Part shown: positions 1 through 8,681 of the stretch, one piece after another
How positions within the stretch are numbered: position 1 is the first letter of the stretch
How the letters are laid out: every line of letters starts with the position of its first letter
NCBI GenBank assembly: GCA_965115825.1
Contig: OZ220464.1
Span: 1,116,001 to 1,180,000, forward strand
Direction of reading: 5' to 3'
DNA length: 64,000 nt
Origin: Bin87 sp965115825
Lineage (GTDB): Bacteria; Chloroflexota; Dehalococcoidia; Lucifugimonadales; UBA3495
The notes under the pieces: generated by a model
Told to the model about the DNA's origin: nothing
Databases searched by the model: none
Seen by the model: the letters and a program-made list of their open reading frames with translations, nothing else
Program-made: the position numbers and the translations under genes

Positions 1-305
1 CCCAGCTCTCCCCAACTGGTTTCGGTGTCGCTGGTTCGCAGCATCTTGCCGCCCACCAGGTACATCACCGTTACCCACAGCGCCCAGCGCACGATGCCGA
101 ACACAGCCCCACCGATGATGCCCATCAGGATGCCCAAGCCGCTGGCTTCGCCTTTCATCAACCCGCCGATGACGCCGCCAACGACGCCGCACAGCGTCAC
201 CAGCAGCACCACTCCGATCGCCTGTCCCAGCGCGCCCTGGTCGGCCTCAATCTCCTCGTAGGTATTGGCGTTGAAAAACGCCGCTCCCATCATCCGCTGA
301 ATCAT
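1..305 (-). CDS. YIP1-like small membrane protein, 3' end cut by window
   Basis: The reverse strand encodes about 101 residues from an ATG at 305 and runs off the left edge, so the C-terminus is missing. A short soluble head contains YEEIEADQGALGQA; two hydrophobic helices with Gly-rich faces follow (VVLLVTLCGVVGGVIGG and LGILMGIIGGAVFGIV), then a third segment ending YLVGGKML. This order, an acidic head with a Y-E-E-I-E motif followed by closely packed Gly-rich helices, resembles bacterial YIP1-family proteins, which are membrane proteins of unknown role. An AGAGGTG ribosome binding site lies just before the ATG. It is divergent from lysS. The family call is by resemblance only. Confidence 0.6.
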   Translation of the reverse strand, partial: MIQRMMGAAFFNANTYEEIEADQGALGQAIGVVLLVTLCGVVGGVIGGLMKGEASGLGILMGIIGGAVFGIVRWALWVTVMYLVGGKMLRTSDTETSWGEL

Positions 306-445
306 CGTTACACCTCTGGTTATCGACGTGGCCGGGTTCTTTGCGGAACCTGTTGCGCCAACCCGGACTGAATGTCGGAGCAATTCTAATCATCTTGGCC
401 GCGCCTTGACCGTTAGCCGGCCTGCGTAGTTTGGCGGTTTTGCTT

Positions 446-451
446 TATAAT
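446..451 (+). promoter_or_regulatory. Probable -10 box upstream of lysS
   Basis: A perfect TATAAT lies 20 bp before the lysS ATG. No convincing -35 hexamer sits 16-18 bp upstream; a TTGACC exists at 406-411 but the 34-bp spacing is too long. If used, the transcript leader would be only about a dozen bases. Confidence 0.4.
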
Positions 452-470
452 CTAACTTCGCCACCGCAGT

Positions 471-2051
471 ATGAACCCCATTCCCAACTTGCTTGCAGCT
501 CCCAACGCTGCCCCTGATGCGCCCATGCCTGACCAGCACGAACCATCCCCGCCTGATACCGCCAACAACCTGAGCAGCCTCCAGGCCAACCTGGAGAGCC
601 GACGCGCCAAACTGGAACGCATCCGTGAACGCGGAATAGACCCTTACCCGCCTCGTTTCCATCGTACCACCGCTGCGGCCGAAGCCATCGCCCTCTTTGA
701 GGCCGCCGAATCCGAGGGCCAGCCCGACGCCGCCCGCGACCTGACCATCGCCGGCCGCATCGTATCCATGCGGGTGATGGGGCGCGCCGCCTTCCTGGAC
801 TTGCGGGACGGCTCCGGCTCCGTCCAGGCCCTGCTGCGTCAAAACGTGCTTGGCGACGACTTCGCCCTGCTGGCAGACCTTGACCTCGGCGACTTTCTCG
901 GCGTCGCCGGCAATATGCTGCGCACGCGCACCGGCCAGCCCACCTTGGAAGCCCACTCCCTGACCATCCTGGCCAAGGGGATGCGTCCCCTGCCCGAAAA
1001 GTGGCACGGCCTGCGCGACGTGGAAACCCGCTACCGCCAGCGCTACCTCGACCTCATCGCCAACCCCGAAGTGGCCGACACTTTCGTGCAGCGCAGCCGC
1101 ATCATCAGCGGCATCCGGCGCTTCCTGGACAGTCGCGGATTCATCGAAGTGGACACCCCCATACTCGTGCCTATCCCGGCCGGCGCCCACGCCCGACCCT
1201 TTATTACCCACCACAACGCCTTGGATGAGCGGCTTTACCTGCGCATCGCCACCGAACTCTACTTGAAACGCCTCATCGTCGGCGGCCTGGACAAAGTGTA
1301 CGAAATCGGCCGGGTCTTCCGCAACGAGGGCATCGACCAGGACCACAACCCGGAATTCACCCTGCTGGAATCCTACGAAGCCTACGCCGACTATAACACG
1401 GTCATGGCGATGGTGGAATCCCTGGTATCAACCCTGGCCCAGGACATCCGCGGCAGTATGCGGATGGACGTGGGCAATCAGGTAATTGACTTCACTCCCC
1501 CCTGGCCGCGCCTTTCGCTGCGTGAAGAGCTGCAACGGCGCAGCGGCATTGATATTGAAGACTACCCCGACGCCGAAGCAATGAGACGGGCAGCCCGTGA
1601 TTTGGGCTTGCAGCCCGGCCCCCGGGAGGCTCGGGGCCGCCTGATTGACAAGATGCTGTCCGTGTACGTGGAGCCCCGCCTGATACAGCCGTCCTTCCTG
1701 CTGGACTATCCGGCCGATATGTCCCCCCTGGCCAAAGACCACCCTGACAAACCCGGCTATGTCGAGCGCTTCGAGGCCTTCGCCGTCGGCATGGAAATCG
1801 CCAACTCTTACACTGAGCTAAACGACCCCGCAGTTCAGCGCGCCCGTTTCGCCGGTCAGGAGCGCCAGCGCGATGACTACGGCGACGAAGAGGCCGACCG
1901 CACCGACGAAGACTTCCTCTCCGCCCTGGAATACGGTATGCCGCCCACCGGCGGCCTGGGCGTCGGCATCGACCGTCTGGTCATGCTGCTGACCGGCCAA
2001 TCCACCATACGCGACGTGCTGCTGTTCCCGCAAATGCGCTCCCCGACCTGA
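471..2051 (+). CDS. lysS: Lysyl-tRNA synthetase, class II
   Basis: Charges tRNA-Lys with lysine in the cytoplasm. The 526-residue protein has an N-terminal OB-fold anticodon-binding domain (LTIAGRIVSMRVMGRAAFLD, about residues 87-106) followed by the class II catalytic core: motif 1 around RFLDSRGFIEVDTPIL, motif 2 around GRVFRNEGIDQDHNPEF and motif 3 in GGLGVGIDRLVMLL near the C-terminus. The end, FPQMRS, is typical. The first 30 residues are Pro/Ala-rich and unaligned; an alternative ATG at 525 would remove 18 of them. serS follows 55 bp downstream on the same strand, so the two synthetase genes may be co-transcribed. Function is certain; the exact start is not. Confidence 0.97.
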   Translation: MNPIPNLLAAPNAAPDAPMPDQHEPSPPDTANNLSSLQANLESRRAKLERIRERGIDPYPPRFHRTTAAAEAIALFEAAESEGQPDAARDLTIAGRIVSMRVMGRAAFLDLRDGSGSVQALLRQNVLGDDFALLADLDLGDFLGVAGNMLRTRTGQPTLEAHSLTILAKGMRPLPEKWHGLRDVETRYRQRYLDLIANPEVADTFVQRSRIISGIRRFLDSRGFIEVDTPILVPIPAGAHARPFITHHNALDERLYLRIATELYLKRLIVGGLDKVYEIGRVFRNEGIDQDHNPEFTLLESYEAYADYNTVMAMVESLVSTLAQDIRGSMRMDVGNQVIDFTPPWPRLSLREELQRRSGIDIEDYPDAEAMRRAARDLGLQPGPREARGRLIDKMLSVYVEPRLIQPSFLLDYPADMSPLAKDHPDKPGYVERFEAFAVGMEIANSYTELNDPAVQRARFAGQERQRDDYGDEEADRTDEDFLSALEYGMPPTGGLGVGIDRLVMLLTGQSTIRDVLLFPQMRSPT

Positions 2052-2106
2052 CGCCCCCCGCCTGATACGTCTCCTGCTCGTCCCCCGCTTTAAGGTAGCC
2101 CGACTT

Positions 2107-3387
2107 ATGCTCTCCATCGCACAAATCCGCAACGACCCCGACGCCGTCCGCGTCGCCCTCGTCCGCCGCGCCGAAGACGAGGATTGCCTTGACGCCATCA
2201 TCTCACTGGACGCTCAACGCCGCGCCGCCATCGCCGAGGGCGACGAACTCCGCGCCCGCCGCAACCAAGCGTCCCGCGAGATTGGCCAGGCCCGTTCGCA
2301 AGGCAGCCCGCCGCCCGAGGACGTAGTGGCCGAAATGCGCCAGGTCAGCCAGCGCATCAGCGCCCTGGAGGACGCAGTGCGCTCCCTGGACGCCCAAATC
2401 AACGACGCCATGCTGGCCCTGCCCAACCTCCCCCACGCCAGCGTGCCCGACGGCGCCGATGAATCCGCCAACGTCGTCCTGCGCCACTGGGGCGAGCCAA
2501 CCCAGCCGGACTTTGCGGCGCAGCCCCATTGGGACTTGGCCGAAAGCCTGGGCATCATCGACTTCCAGCGCGGCGTCAAGCTCTCCGGCAGCCGCTTCTA
2601 CACGCTGCACGGCTACGGCGCGCGGCTGGAGCGCGCCATCATCGCCTGGATGCTCGACCTCCACGGCCGAGAACACGGCTACACCGAAGTCGCCCTGCCT
2701 ATCCTGGTGCGCCGCGAAATCATGGAAGGCTCCGGCAACCTCCCCCGATTCGCCGACAACCTGTATCACGACGCCGAAGATGACCTCTGGCTGATTCCCA
2801 CCGCCGAAGTGCCTGTTACCAACCTGCACCGAGACGAAATCCTGGACGCCGCCGACCTGCCCCGCTATTACGTCGCCCACACCCCATGCTTCCGCCGCGA
2901 GAAGGCCGCCGCTGGTCGTGACACCAGGGGCATCAAGCGCGTTCACCAGTTCAACAAAGTCGAAATGTACAAGTTCGTCACGCCGGAAACCTCTTTCGAC
3001 GAGCTGGAATCCCTGCTCGCCAACGCCGAAGCCGTCTGCCAGCGGCTCGGCCTGCCCTACCGCGTTTTGCAGCTGTGCGCCGGCGACATTTCCTTTCCCT
3101 CCGCCAAGTCCTACGATATTGAGGTGTGGGCCGCCGGTTCGCAGGAGTGGCTGGAAGTGTCTTCCTGTTCCAACTGCACCGACTTTCAGGCCCGCCGCGC
3201 CAACATTCGCTACCGCCCGGCCCCCGGCGAGCGGCCCCGCTTCGTGCACACCCTCAACGGTTCCGGCCTGGCGCTGCCCCGAGTCATCATCGCCCTGCTG
3301 GAAAACAACCAGCAGCCCGACGGCTCGGTAGTCATACCCGACGCCCTGCGTCCCTACACCGGCTTCGACGTAATGCCCGCGCAATAG
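2107..3387 (+). CDS. serS: Seryl-tRNA synthetase
   Basis: Charges tRNA-Ser (and tRNA-Sec where present) with serine. The 426 residues are the usual length. Residues 1-100 form the long antiparallel coiled-coil arm that grips the tRNA variable arm (LDAQRRAAIAEGDELRARRN onward). The catalytic core has the TAEVPVTNLH motif, motif 2 around CFRREKAAAGRDTRG and motif 3 NGSGLALPRVIIALLENNQ. The ATG at 2107 gives the canonical MLSIAQIRNDPDAVR start. It lies directly downstream of lysS. Confidence 0.97.
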   Translation: MLSIAQIRNDPDAVRVALVRRAEDEDCLDAIISLDAQRRAAIAEGDELRARRNQASREIGQARSQGSPPPEDVVAEMRQVSQRISALEDAVRSLDAQINDAMLALPNLPHASVPDGADESANVVLRHWGEPTQPDFAAQPHWDLAESLGIIDFQRGVKLSGSRFYTLHGYGARLERAIIAWMLDLHGREHGYTEVALPILVRREIMEGSGNLPRFADNLYHDAEDDLWLIPTAEVPVTNLHRDEILDAADLPRYYVAHTPCFRREKAAAGRDTRGIKRVHQFNKVEMYKFVTPETSFDELESLLANAEAVCQRLGLPYRVLQLCAGDISFPSAKSYDIEVWAAGSQEWLEVSSCSNCTDFQARRANIRYRPAPGERPRFVHTLNGSGLALPRVIIALLENNQQPDGSVVIPDALRPYTGFDVMPAQ

Positions 3388-3466
3388 CCGGCAACACACT
3401 CTACCGCGCATTGAGCATCGGAGGAATACGGGCTAAACTGGCGGCATTGTATTGCGGTGATGTATT

Positions 3467-3925
3467 ATGGAGCAAGACCAATGGCTGGAAATACGATGGC
3501 TGCGCCGCCACGCTACGGTAGCCCCCTTCGGCATTTTCACAGCCACACTGCTGATAACGTACTGGTTGGAACAGTGGCAATGGCAAGGACAGCGCGCTTG
3601 GGAGTTGATGGCCGCACAGGTTGATCTGGGCACGGTAGTGTACGCCATGGCAGCCGTTCTGGCAGAGCGAGGAATAAGGCTTATGTTCTGGGCATTAGAC
3701 CAAAGGCGAAAGTGGCGGGCCAAATGGCGCGCCGAAGCAAGGGCAGAAGGCCTCGCAGAAGGCCGCGAGGAGGGCCGCCAGGAAGGCCGCCAACAAGGTC
3801 GCCAGGAAGGCCGCCAACAAGGCCAAACCGAAACGGTCCACCGCTACGATACCTGGCTGGCCCGGGTAGCCGAAGAAAAAGGCATCGCCCTGGCCGAGCT
3901 CCTGCCGCCGCAAGACGAAGCATAG
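3467..3925 (+). CDS. Membrane-anchored coiled-coil protein with EGRQ repeats, unknown function
   Basis: The 152-residue protein is not recognised as a characterised family. It has two hydrophobic stretches (about 21-35, FGIFTATLLITYWLE, and about 52-75, LGTVVYAMAAVLAERGIRLMFWAL), then a basic segment (RRKWRAKWRAEARAEG), then 4-residue repeats of the type EGRQ/QGRQ encoded by near-identical 12-bp units, and a conserved tail (RYDTWLARVAEEKGIALAELLPP). This predicts an inner-membrane anchor with a cytoplasmic charged coiled coil. A partial second copy follows at once (3962-4257), and a distant relative with the same TM-then-coil plan lies at 53471. Length variation of the EGRQ tract between copies points to slippage. 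It stands immediately before the Type III restriction system, but nothing links the functions. Confidence 0.65.
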   Translation: MEQDQWLEIRWLRRHATVAPFGIFTATLLITYWLEQWQWQGQRAWELMAAQVDLGTVVYAMAAVLAERGIRLMFWALDQRRKWRAKWRAEARAEGLAEGREEGRQEGRQQGRQEGRQQGQTETVHRYDTWLARVAEEKGIALAELLPPQDEA

Positions 3926-4281
3926 CAGCGTTCCCAACTCTGAGCCGAGCCGTTCGCCGAGAACAGTGGCAATAGCAAGGACAGCGCGCTTGGGAGTTGA
4001 TGGCCGCACAGGTTGACCTGGGCACGGTAGTGTACGCCATGGCAGCCGTTCTGGCAGAGCGAGGAGTAAGGCTTATGTTCTGGGCATTAGACCAAAGGCG
4101 AAAGTGGCGGGCCAAATGGCGCGCCGAAGCAAGGGCAGAAGGCCGCCAACAAGGCCAAACCGAAACGGCCCACCGCTACGATACCTGGCTGGCCCGGGTA
4201 GCCGAAGAAAAAGGCATCGCCCTGGCCGAGCTCCTGCCGCCGCAAGACGAAACATAGCAGCGTTCCAAACTCCGGGCCGAG
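3570..4281 (+). repeat. Imperfect tandem duplication of the coiled-coil gene's 3' part
   Basis: Bases from about 3570 to 3950 recur at about 3962 to 4281 with very high identity, including the region past the stop codon (CATAGCAGCGTTCC in both). The second copy lacks about 60 bp of the EGRQ-encoding 12-bp repeats. It is a recent segmental duplication. Confidence 0.85.
3962..4257 (+). pseudogene. Truncated duplicate of the preceding coiled-coil gene
   Basis: This is the second copy of the 3467 gene. It lacks the first transmembrane helix, and the reading frame carries an in-frame TAG at 3973-3975 where the intact copy has TGG at 3581-3583. The frame is open again downstream, with possible starts at TTG 3997 or ATG 4000, and could yield an 85-residue protein with one TM helix (VDLGTVVYAMAAVLAERG) and the tail RVAEEKGIALAELLPP. 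The EGRQ tract is 20 residues shorter than in the parent. It is probably non-functional, although a GGGAG just before TTG-ATG would allow translation. Confidence 0.7.
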
Positions 4282-4299
4282 CCCGAAGGATTATTCACC

Positions 4300-5916
4300 A
4301 TGCCCACCCTCGATTTCAAAGGCAAACAGCACATCTACGCCCACCACCTCACCGTACCCTACCGCCCCCTGCTTCCCCACCCTCAGCGCTCCCTCAATCC
4401 CGCTGATGCCGACGACAACCTCATCATCCACGGCGACAACCTCCACGCCCTCAAAGCACTCCTCCCCCGCTATGCCGGCAGAGTCAAGTGCATCTACATC
4501 GACCCTCCCTACAACACCGGCAACGAAGGCTGGGTCTATAACGACAACGTCAACAGCCCCCTCCTCAAAGAGTGGACCAAAGCCAACAGCCCCGTGGACG
4601 GCGAAGACCTCGAACGACACGACAAATGGCTCTGCATGATGTGGCCCCGCCTCCACCTCCTCAAAGAACTCCTCGCCGACAACGGCGTAATTTTCGTCTC
4701 CATTGACGACAACGAACAGCACCACCTGCGAATGCTGATGAACGAGATTTTTGGCGAAGAGAATTTCATAGAATCGTTTATATGGCACTCTCGGTTAGGA
4801 AGAGGAGCGACATCTAAACATACTTCCACACTACATGAGTACATAGTCGCTTATGCTAACAGCGGTGAAGTCGCTGATTTTAAGGCAGACGTGCGTGTCC
4901 GAGAATCGGAATCGAAAGAGCGGTTAAGGCAATGGGGGCAAGGCGATAGACGTGAAGACAGGCCAACGATGTATTACCCCGTTCGATCAGCGGTATTTGG
5001 AGAAATATACCCGATCCGCTCCGATGGGAGCGGCGGTCGCTGGAGGGTGTCGCAAACCACTATGGAAGAATTGCTAGAGAACGACTTGGTGCTGTTTGAG
5101 GAGCAGCCCGACGGCAGAATCGAAGCCTACAGGACTATCCCGGCTGGGACGGAGACCCAAACCGCATATCCGTCAATGTTCGACTCTGAAACCGTAAAAA
5201 CCACTGCTCATGGCAGTATCGAATTACGGAGTATTCTAGGTGCTGGACAGTTTGCATACCCCAAACCGATGCCATTAATCAAAAAGATTATCTCTCTTTG
5301 CACAGAGGCAAACGACATCATCCTCGACTCCTTCGCCGGCAGCGGCGCCACCGCCCACGCCGTCCTCGCCCTGAACCGGGAAGACGGCGGCAACCGCAAG
5401 TTCATCCTCGTCGAATGCGAAGACTACGCCGACAACATCACCGCCGAGCGCGTCCGCCGCATCGTCAACGGCGTCCCCGACGCCCGGGACAAATCCCTCC
5501 AATCCGGCCTCGGCGGTTCATTCACCTACTGCACTCTGGGCGCGCCCATTGACGTGGAGGGTATGCTCACCGGCAAATCCCTGCCCCGGTATTCCGAGCT
5601 GGCCGCCTACCTCCTCCATACCGCCGCCGGCGTCTCAACCGCCGCCGCCCTGCAACGCCGGAACGACGACGGCCTGTTTTACGCCGACGCCGCCACCGCC
5701 TACTATCTCCTGTACGAACCCAACCTGGAGTACCTCAGAGGCAACGACGGTATGCTCTACCAAAAGCTGGCCCAACGCATTGCCGCCGCCAGCCGAACCG
5801 CCGGCAGAAAGGCCGTCGTGTTCGGCCCGGGCAAGTACATCGGCCAGCGGGAACTGACCTCGCTGGGCATCACCTTCTGCCAGCTGCCCTACGAAATCCA
5901 CCAGGCAGGTCAATAA
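4300..5916 (+). CDS. mod: Type III restriction-modification methyltransferase (Mod), DNA adenine N6-methylase
   Basis: A beta-class amino methyltransferase that methylates adenine in the recognition sequence and provides target recognition for the Mod-Res complex. Motif IV DPPYNTGNEGW is at residues about 68-78 and the SAM-binding motif I FAGSGATAHAVLAL at about 343-356, the IV-before-I order of the beta class. The region between (about residues 150-337, bases 4745-5310) is the target recognition domain. It is visibly richer in A and T and uses A/T-ending codons, while both flanks are almost exclusively C/G-ending, so the TRD looks swapped in. At 538 residues it is slightly short for the family. 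The res gene follows 14 bp downstream. GAAGG lies before the ATG. Confidence 0.93.
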   Translation: MPTLDFKGKQHIYAHHLTVPYRPLLPHPQRSLNPADADDNLIIHGDNLHALKALLPRYAGRVKCIYIDPPYNTGNEGWVYNDNVNSPLLKEWTKANSPVDGEDLERHDKWLCMMWPRLHLLKELLADNGVIFVSIDDNEQHHLRMLMNEIFGEENFIESFIWHSRLGRGATSKHTSTLHEYIVAYANSGEVADFKADVRVRESESKERLRQWGQGDRREDRPTMYYPVRSAVFGEIYPIRSDGSGGRWRVSQTTMEELLENDLVLFEEQPDGRIEAYRTIPAGTETQTAYPSMFDSETVKTTAHGSIELRSILGAGQFAYPKPMPLIKKIISLCTEANDIILDSFAGSGATAHAVLALNREDGGNRKFILVECEDYADNITAERVRRIVNGVPDARDKSLQSGLGGSFTYCTLGAPIDVEGMLTGKSLPRYSELAAYLLHTAAGVSTAAALQRRNDDGLFYADAATAYYLLYEPNLEYLRGNDGMLYQKLAQRIAAASRTAGRKAVVFGPGKYIGQRELTSLGITFCQLPYEIHQAGQ

Positions 5917-5930
5917 CCCGACGGTCGCTT

Positions 5931-8465
5931 ATGGAACTGAAAGAATATCAATCCGCCGCCCTTGAAGCCTTCGCCCGCTGGCGCGACGCCCTCACCACCG
6001 CCCGGCTGGAGTCGGAAGAGGACAAAGCCTATTACGCCGGGCGCGGCAGGCCAATCCCCGACGACGCCCTCAACTACCCCAGGATGGCCTGGCAGCGTCT
6101 GAAAGACGCCGGCCAGGTCGCCGACACCGCCCGCGATTACGTCAGCCGCACCGACGACGCCGGTCGGCCCATCCCTCACGTTTGCTTCAAAGTCCCCACC
6201 GGCGGCGGCAAAACGCTCCTCGCCGCCGCTGCCCTGGAACGCCTCAACCGCCAGACCGGCCTCACCCTGTGGCTGACGCCCACCAACGCCATCTACCAGC
6301 AGACCAAAGCCGCCCTCAAAAACCGCGAGCATCCCTATCGCCAGATGCTCGAGCGCGCCAGCGGCGGACGGGTCAAGTTCATGGAGAAAGACTATCCCCT
6401 CACCGCAGCGGACGTCGCCAACTACCTCTGCGTCATGCTGGTCAGCCTGCCTGCCGCCAACCGCAACCGCAACCGCGATTTCCTCCGTATGTTCCGCGAC
6501 TCCGGTCGCTATCCCACCCTCTTCCCCGACGCTGACGACATTCTCGGAGACGCCCGTCTGCTCAACGAATACCCCGACCTGGAGCGAGCCTCCGATGACG
6601 GCCCCGTAAAGCGCAGCCTGTTCAATGTCTTCAAGATGCTGCGCCCGGTGGTAGTGCTGGACGAAGCGCACAAGGCCTACGGCGCGCGCAACCTTGAAGC
6701 CAACCAGGAGTTCGCCCGCGCCGTCAACCGCCTGGATCCCCGCATGGTCATTGAACTGTCCGCCACCCCCAACCGGGGCATCAGCAACCTCTTGGTCGAC
6801 ATCACCGGCGTAGAGCTGAAAAGCGAGGAGATGATAAAGATCCCCGTGCAGGTAACCTCCTTCACCAACGTGGAATGGCAGCACACCCTCGCCCAGGCCC
6901 ACGAAGAACTCGAACGCCTCAGCGCCGAAGCCGAGTCGCTCCAGGCCGGCGAAGGCCGCTACATCCGCCCCATCGCCGTAGTGCGCGTAGAGCGCACCGG
7001 CCGCGACCAGCGCGACGGCGAGCGCGTCCACGCCTACGATGTCCGCGATTACCTGATACGAAACCTCGGCGTCCCCGAGTCCGCCGTGGCCATCAAATCC
7101 TCGGAACTCGACGAATTGGGCCGCGATGACCTCCTGTCCGAGTTCTCCCCGGTGCGCTGGATCATCACCAAAGCCGCCCTCATGGAAGGCTGGGACTGCC
7201 CCTTTGCCTACCTCCTCGTAATGCTGGACAACACCCGGGCCCAGCGCGCCATCACGCAGCTGGTGGGCCGCGTCATGCGCCAGCCCCACGCCCGCCGCAC
7301 CGGCCGCGAGCGCCTGGACCAATGTTATGTCTATTGCTGGAATGCCGACGTTGGCACAGCCGTCGGCCAGGTCAAAAGCGGCCTGGAACAGGAAGGGCTG
7401 ACCGGGCTGGACGGCGACATCTTGGGCCCGCCCACGCAGTTACATCGCATCACCGTCAATCGGCGCCAACAGTCCCGCAACAAGGACATTTTCCTGCCCC
7501 TGGTGCTGCACCAGGACGGCGACGGCTGGCGCGAGCTGGACTACCGGCAGCACATACTCCCATCTATCTCCTGGCAGTCCATCGACGCCCCCGACCCGCA
7601 AAGCAGTTTCCTTGACCAATCCCTCCGCCAAGCGGCCACCGTTGACCTCGGCGACGCTTTACCCGTCTATCACCACGACCAGGAGCTGTTCATTGACAAA
7701 TCCTTGCGCATCGGCTGGTTCGCCCGCCGGCTGTCCGACGTAGTTCCGAACCCCTGGCAGGCTACCCGCATCGCCCAGAACCTGATGGAGAAGCTGCGCC
7801 AGGCCAACGACACCGACGATAACATCTACGACCAGCGTTCCCATCTGGCCCACATACTGCGCATACACGTAACCGACGCGCTGGAAAGCCAGGCTGAAAC
7901 AGTCTTCGCCGACAAACTCCGCGCCGGCGAAGTCCGCTTTGACCTTGAAGCCGGACAGCCCAACTTTCGCATGGTGGAAAGCTACGAAATCCCCATCACG
8001 GACGAATCCGGTCTCTTCGCCGGCAGAAACGGCCATCCGCTTCAAATCAGCCTGTTTGACCCGGTTTATACCCAGCAGTTCGATTCCACCCTGGAACGCA
8101 ACTTCGCCCGTTACCTGGACGAGCAAAAAGCGCTGCAATGGTGGCATCGGGTCGCCGTCCGGCAGCGCGGCGACTACTACCTGCGCGGGTGGAAGCAGGA
8201 ACGCATCTGGCCCGACTTCGTAGCCATGGGCGGCGAAACCGACGGCAAGCCCCACGTGCTGGTCTTTGAAACCAAAGGCGAGCACCTGCGCGGCAACCCC
8301 GACACCGAATACAAGCAGAAGGTTATGGAAACGCTGCAAAACGCCTTCAACTGCGGCACAATGACCGTCCACGACGGGCCCGCCAAAGGCACCTTCCGCC
8401 TGGTATTCAATGAAGCCGAGTTCCCAACAGCCCTAGCCAACCTAAACCAAACCTACCACGCCTAA
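5931..8465 (+). CDS. res: Type III restriction enzyme helicase/endonuclease subunit (Res)
   Basis: The 844-residue ATP-dependent SF2 translocase/nuclease partner of Mod cleaves DNA when it meets unmethylated recognition sites. It has Walker A VPTGGGKT (about 87-94), Walker B VVLDEAH (about 240-246), motif III SATPN, and motif VI-like QLVGRVMRQPHARR. The C-terminal PD-(D/E)XK nuclease is visible as WPDFVAMGG followed about 15 residues later by FETKGEH (about 760-782). All key residues are present, so the enzyme looks intact. Composition is that of the neighbouring chromosome, unlike the TRD of Mod. It forms an operon with mod. Confidence 0.94.
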   Translation: MELKEYQSAALEAFARWRDALTTARLESEEDKAYYAGRGRPIPDDALNYPRMAWQRLKDAGQVADTARDYVSRTDDAGRPIPHVCFKVPTGGGKTLLAAAALERLNRQTGLTLWLTPTNAIYQQTKAALKNREHPYRQMLERASGGRVKFMEKDYPLTAADVANYLCVMLVSLPAANRNRNRDFLRMFRDSGRYPTLFPDADDILGDARLLNEYPDLERASDDGPVKRSLFNVFKMLRPVVVLDEAHKAYGARNLEANQEFARAVNRLDPRMVIELSATPNRGISNLLVDITGVELKSEEMIKIPVQVTSFTNVEWQHTLAQAHEELERLSAEAESLQAGEGRYIRPIAVVRVERTGRDQRDGERVHAYDVRDYLIRNLGVPESAVAIKSSELDELGRDDLLSEFSPVRWIITKAALMEGWDCPFAYLLVMLDNTRAQRAITQLVGRVMRQPHARRTGRERLDQCYVYCWNADVGTAVGQVKSGLEQEGLTGLDGDILGPPTQLHRITVNRRQQSRNKDIFLPLVLHQDGDGWRELDYRQHILPSISWQSIDAPDPQSSFLDQSLRQAATVDLGDALPVYHHDQELFIDKSLRIGWFARRLSDVVPNPWQATRIAQNLMEKLRQANDTDDNIYDQRSHLAHILRIHVTDALESQAETVFADKLRAGEVRFDLEAGQPNFRMVESYEIPITDESGLFAGRNGHPLQISLFDPVYTQQFDSTLERNFARYLDEQKALQWWHRVAVRQRGDYYLRGWKQERIWPDFVAMGGETDGKPHVLVFETKGEHLRGNPDTEYKQKVMETLQNAFNCGTMTVHDGPAKGTFRLVFNEAEFPTALANLNQTYHA

Positions 8466-8681
8466 GCCCACACCGCCCTCTGACATATAATAATCTCGAA
8501 GACAGTTGCCACGACTACATCCGCCCACAACCCGGCTCTTTCCGACTATTCGGCCCAGGCCGGCAAAGTTGGGAATAGCTTACGTTGCGCTGTGGAAGCA
8601 GGATAGCGGCGCCTGATGCCTCCCCTCGTTCCCGGTTATCTCTGAACCTCTTTCAAGATTCATACGACGGAGCCACCCATC

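Noticed and set aside
390..1346. 318-codon open frame on the minus strand
   Set aside because: It lies entirely antisense to lysS; it is an artefact of C-ending codons in a GC-rich gene and has no family motif.
5910..7322. 470-codon open frame on the minus strand
   Set aside because: Antisense of res in the mirror frame; low-complexity Gly/Ala/Val composition, no start signal.
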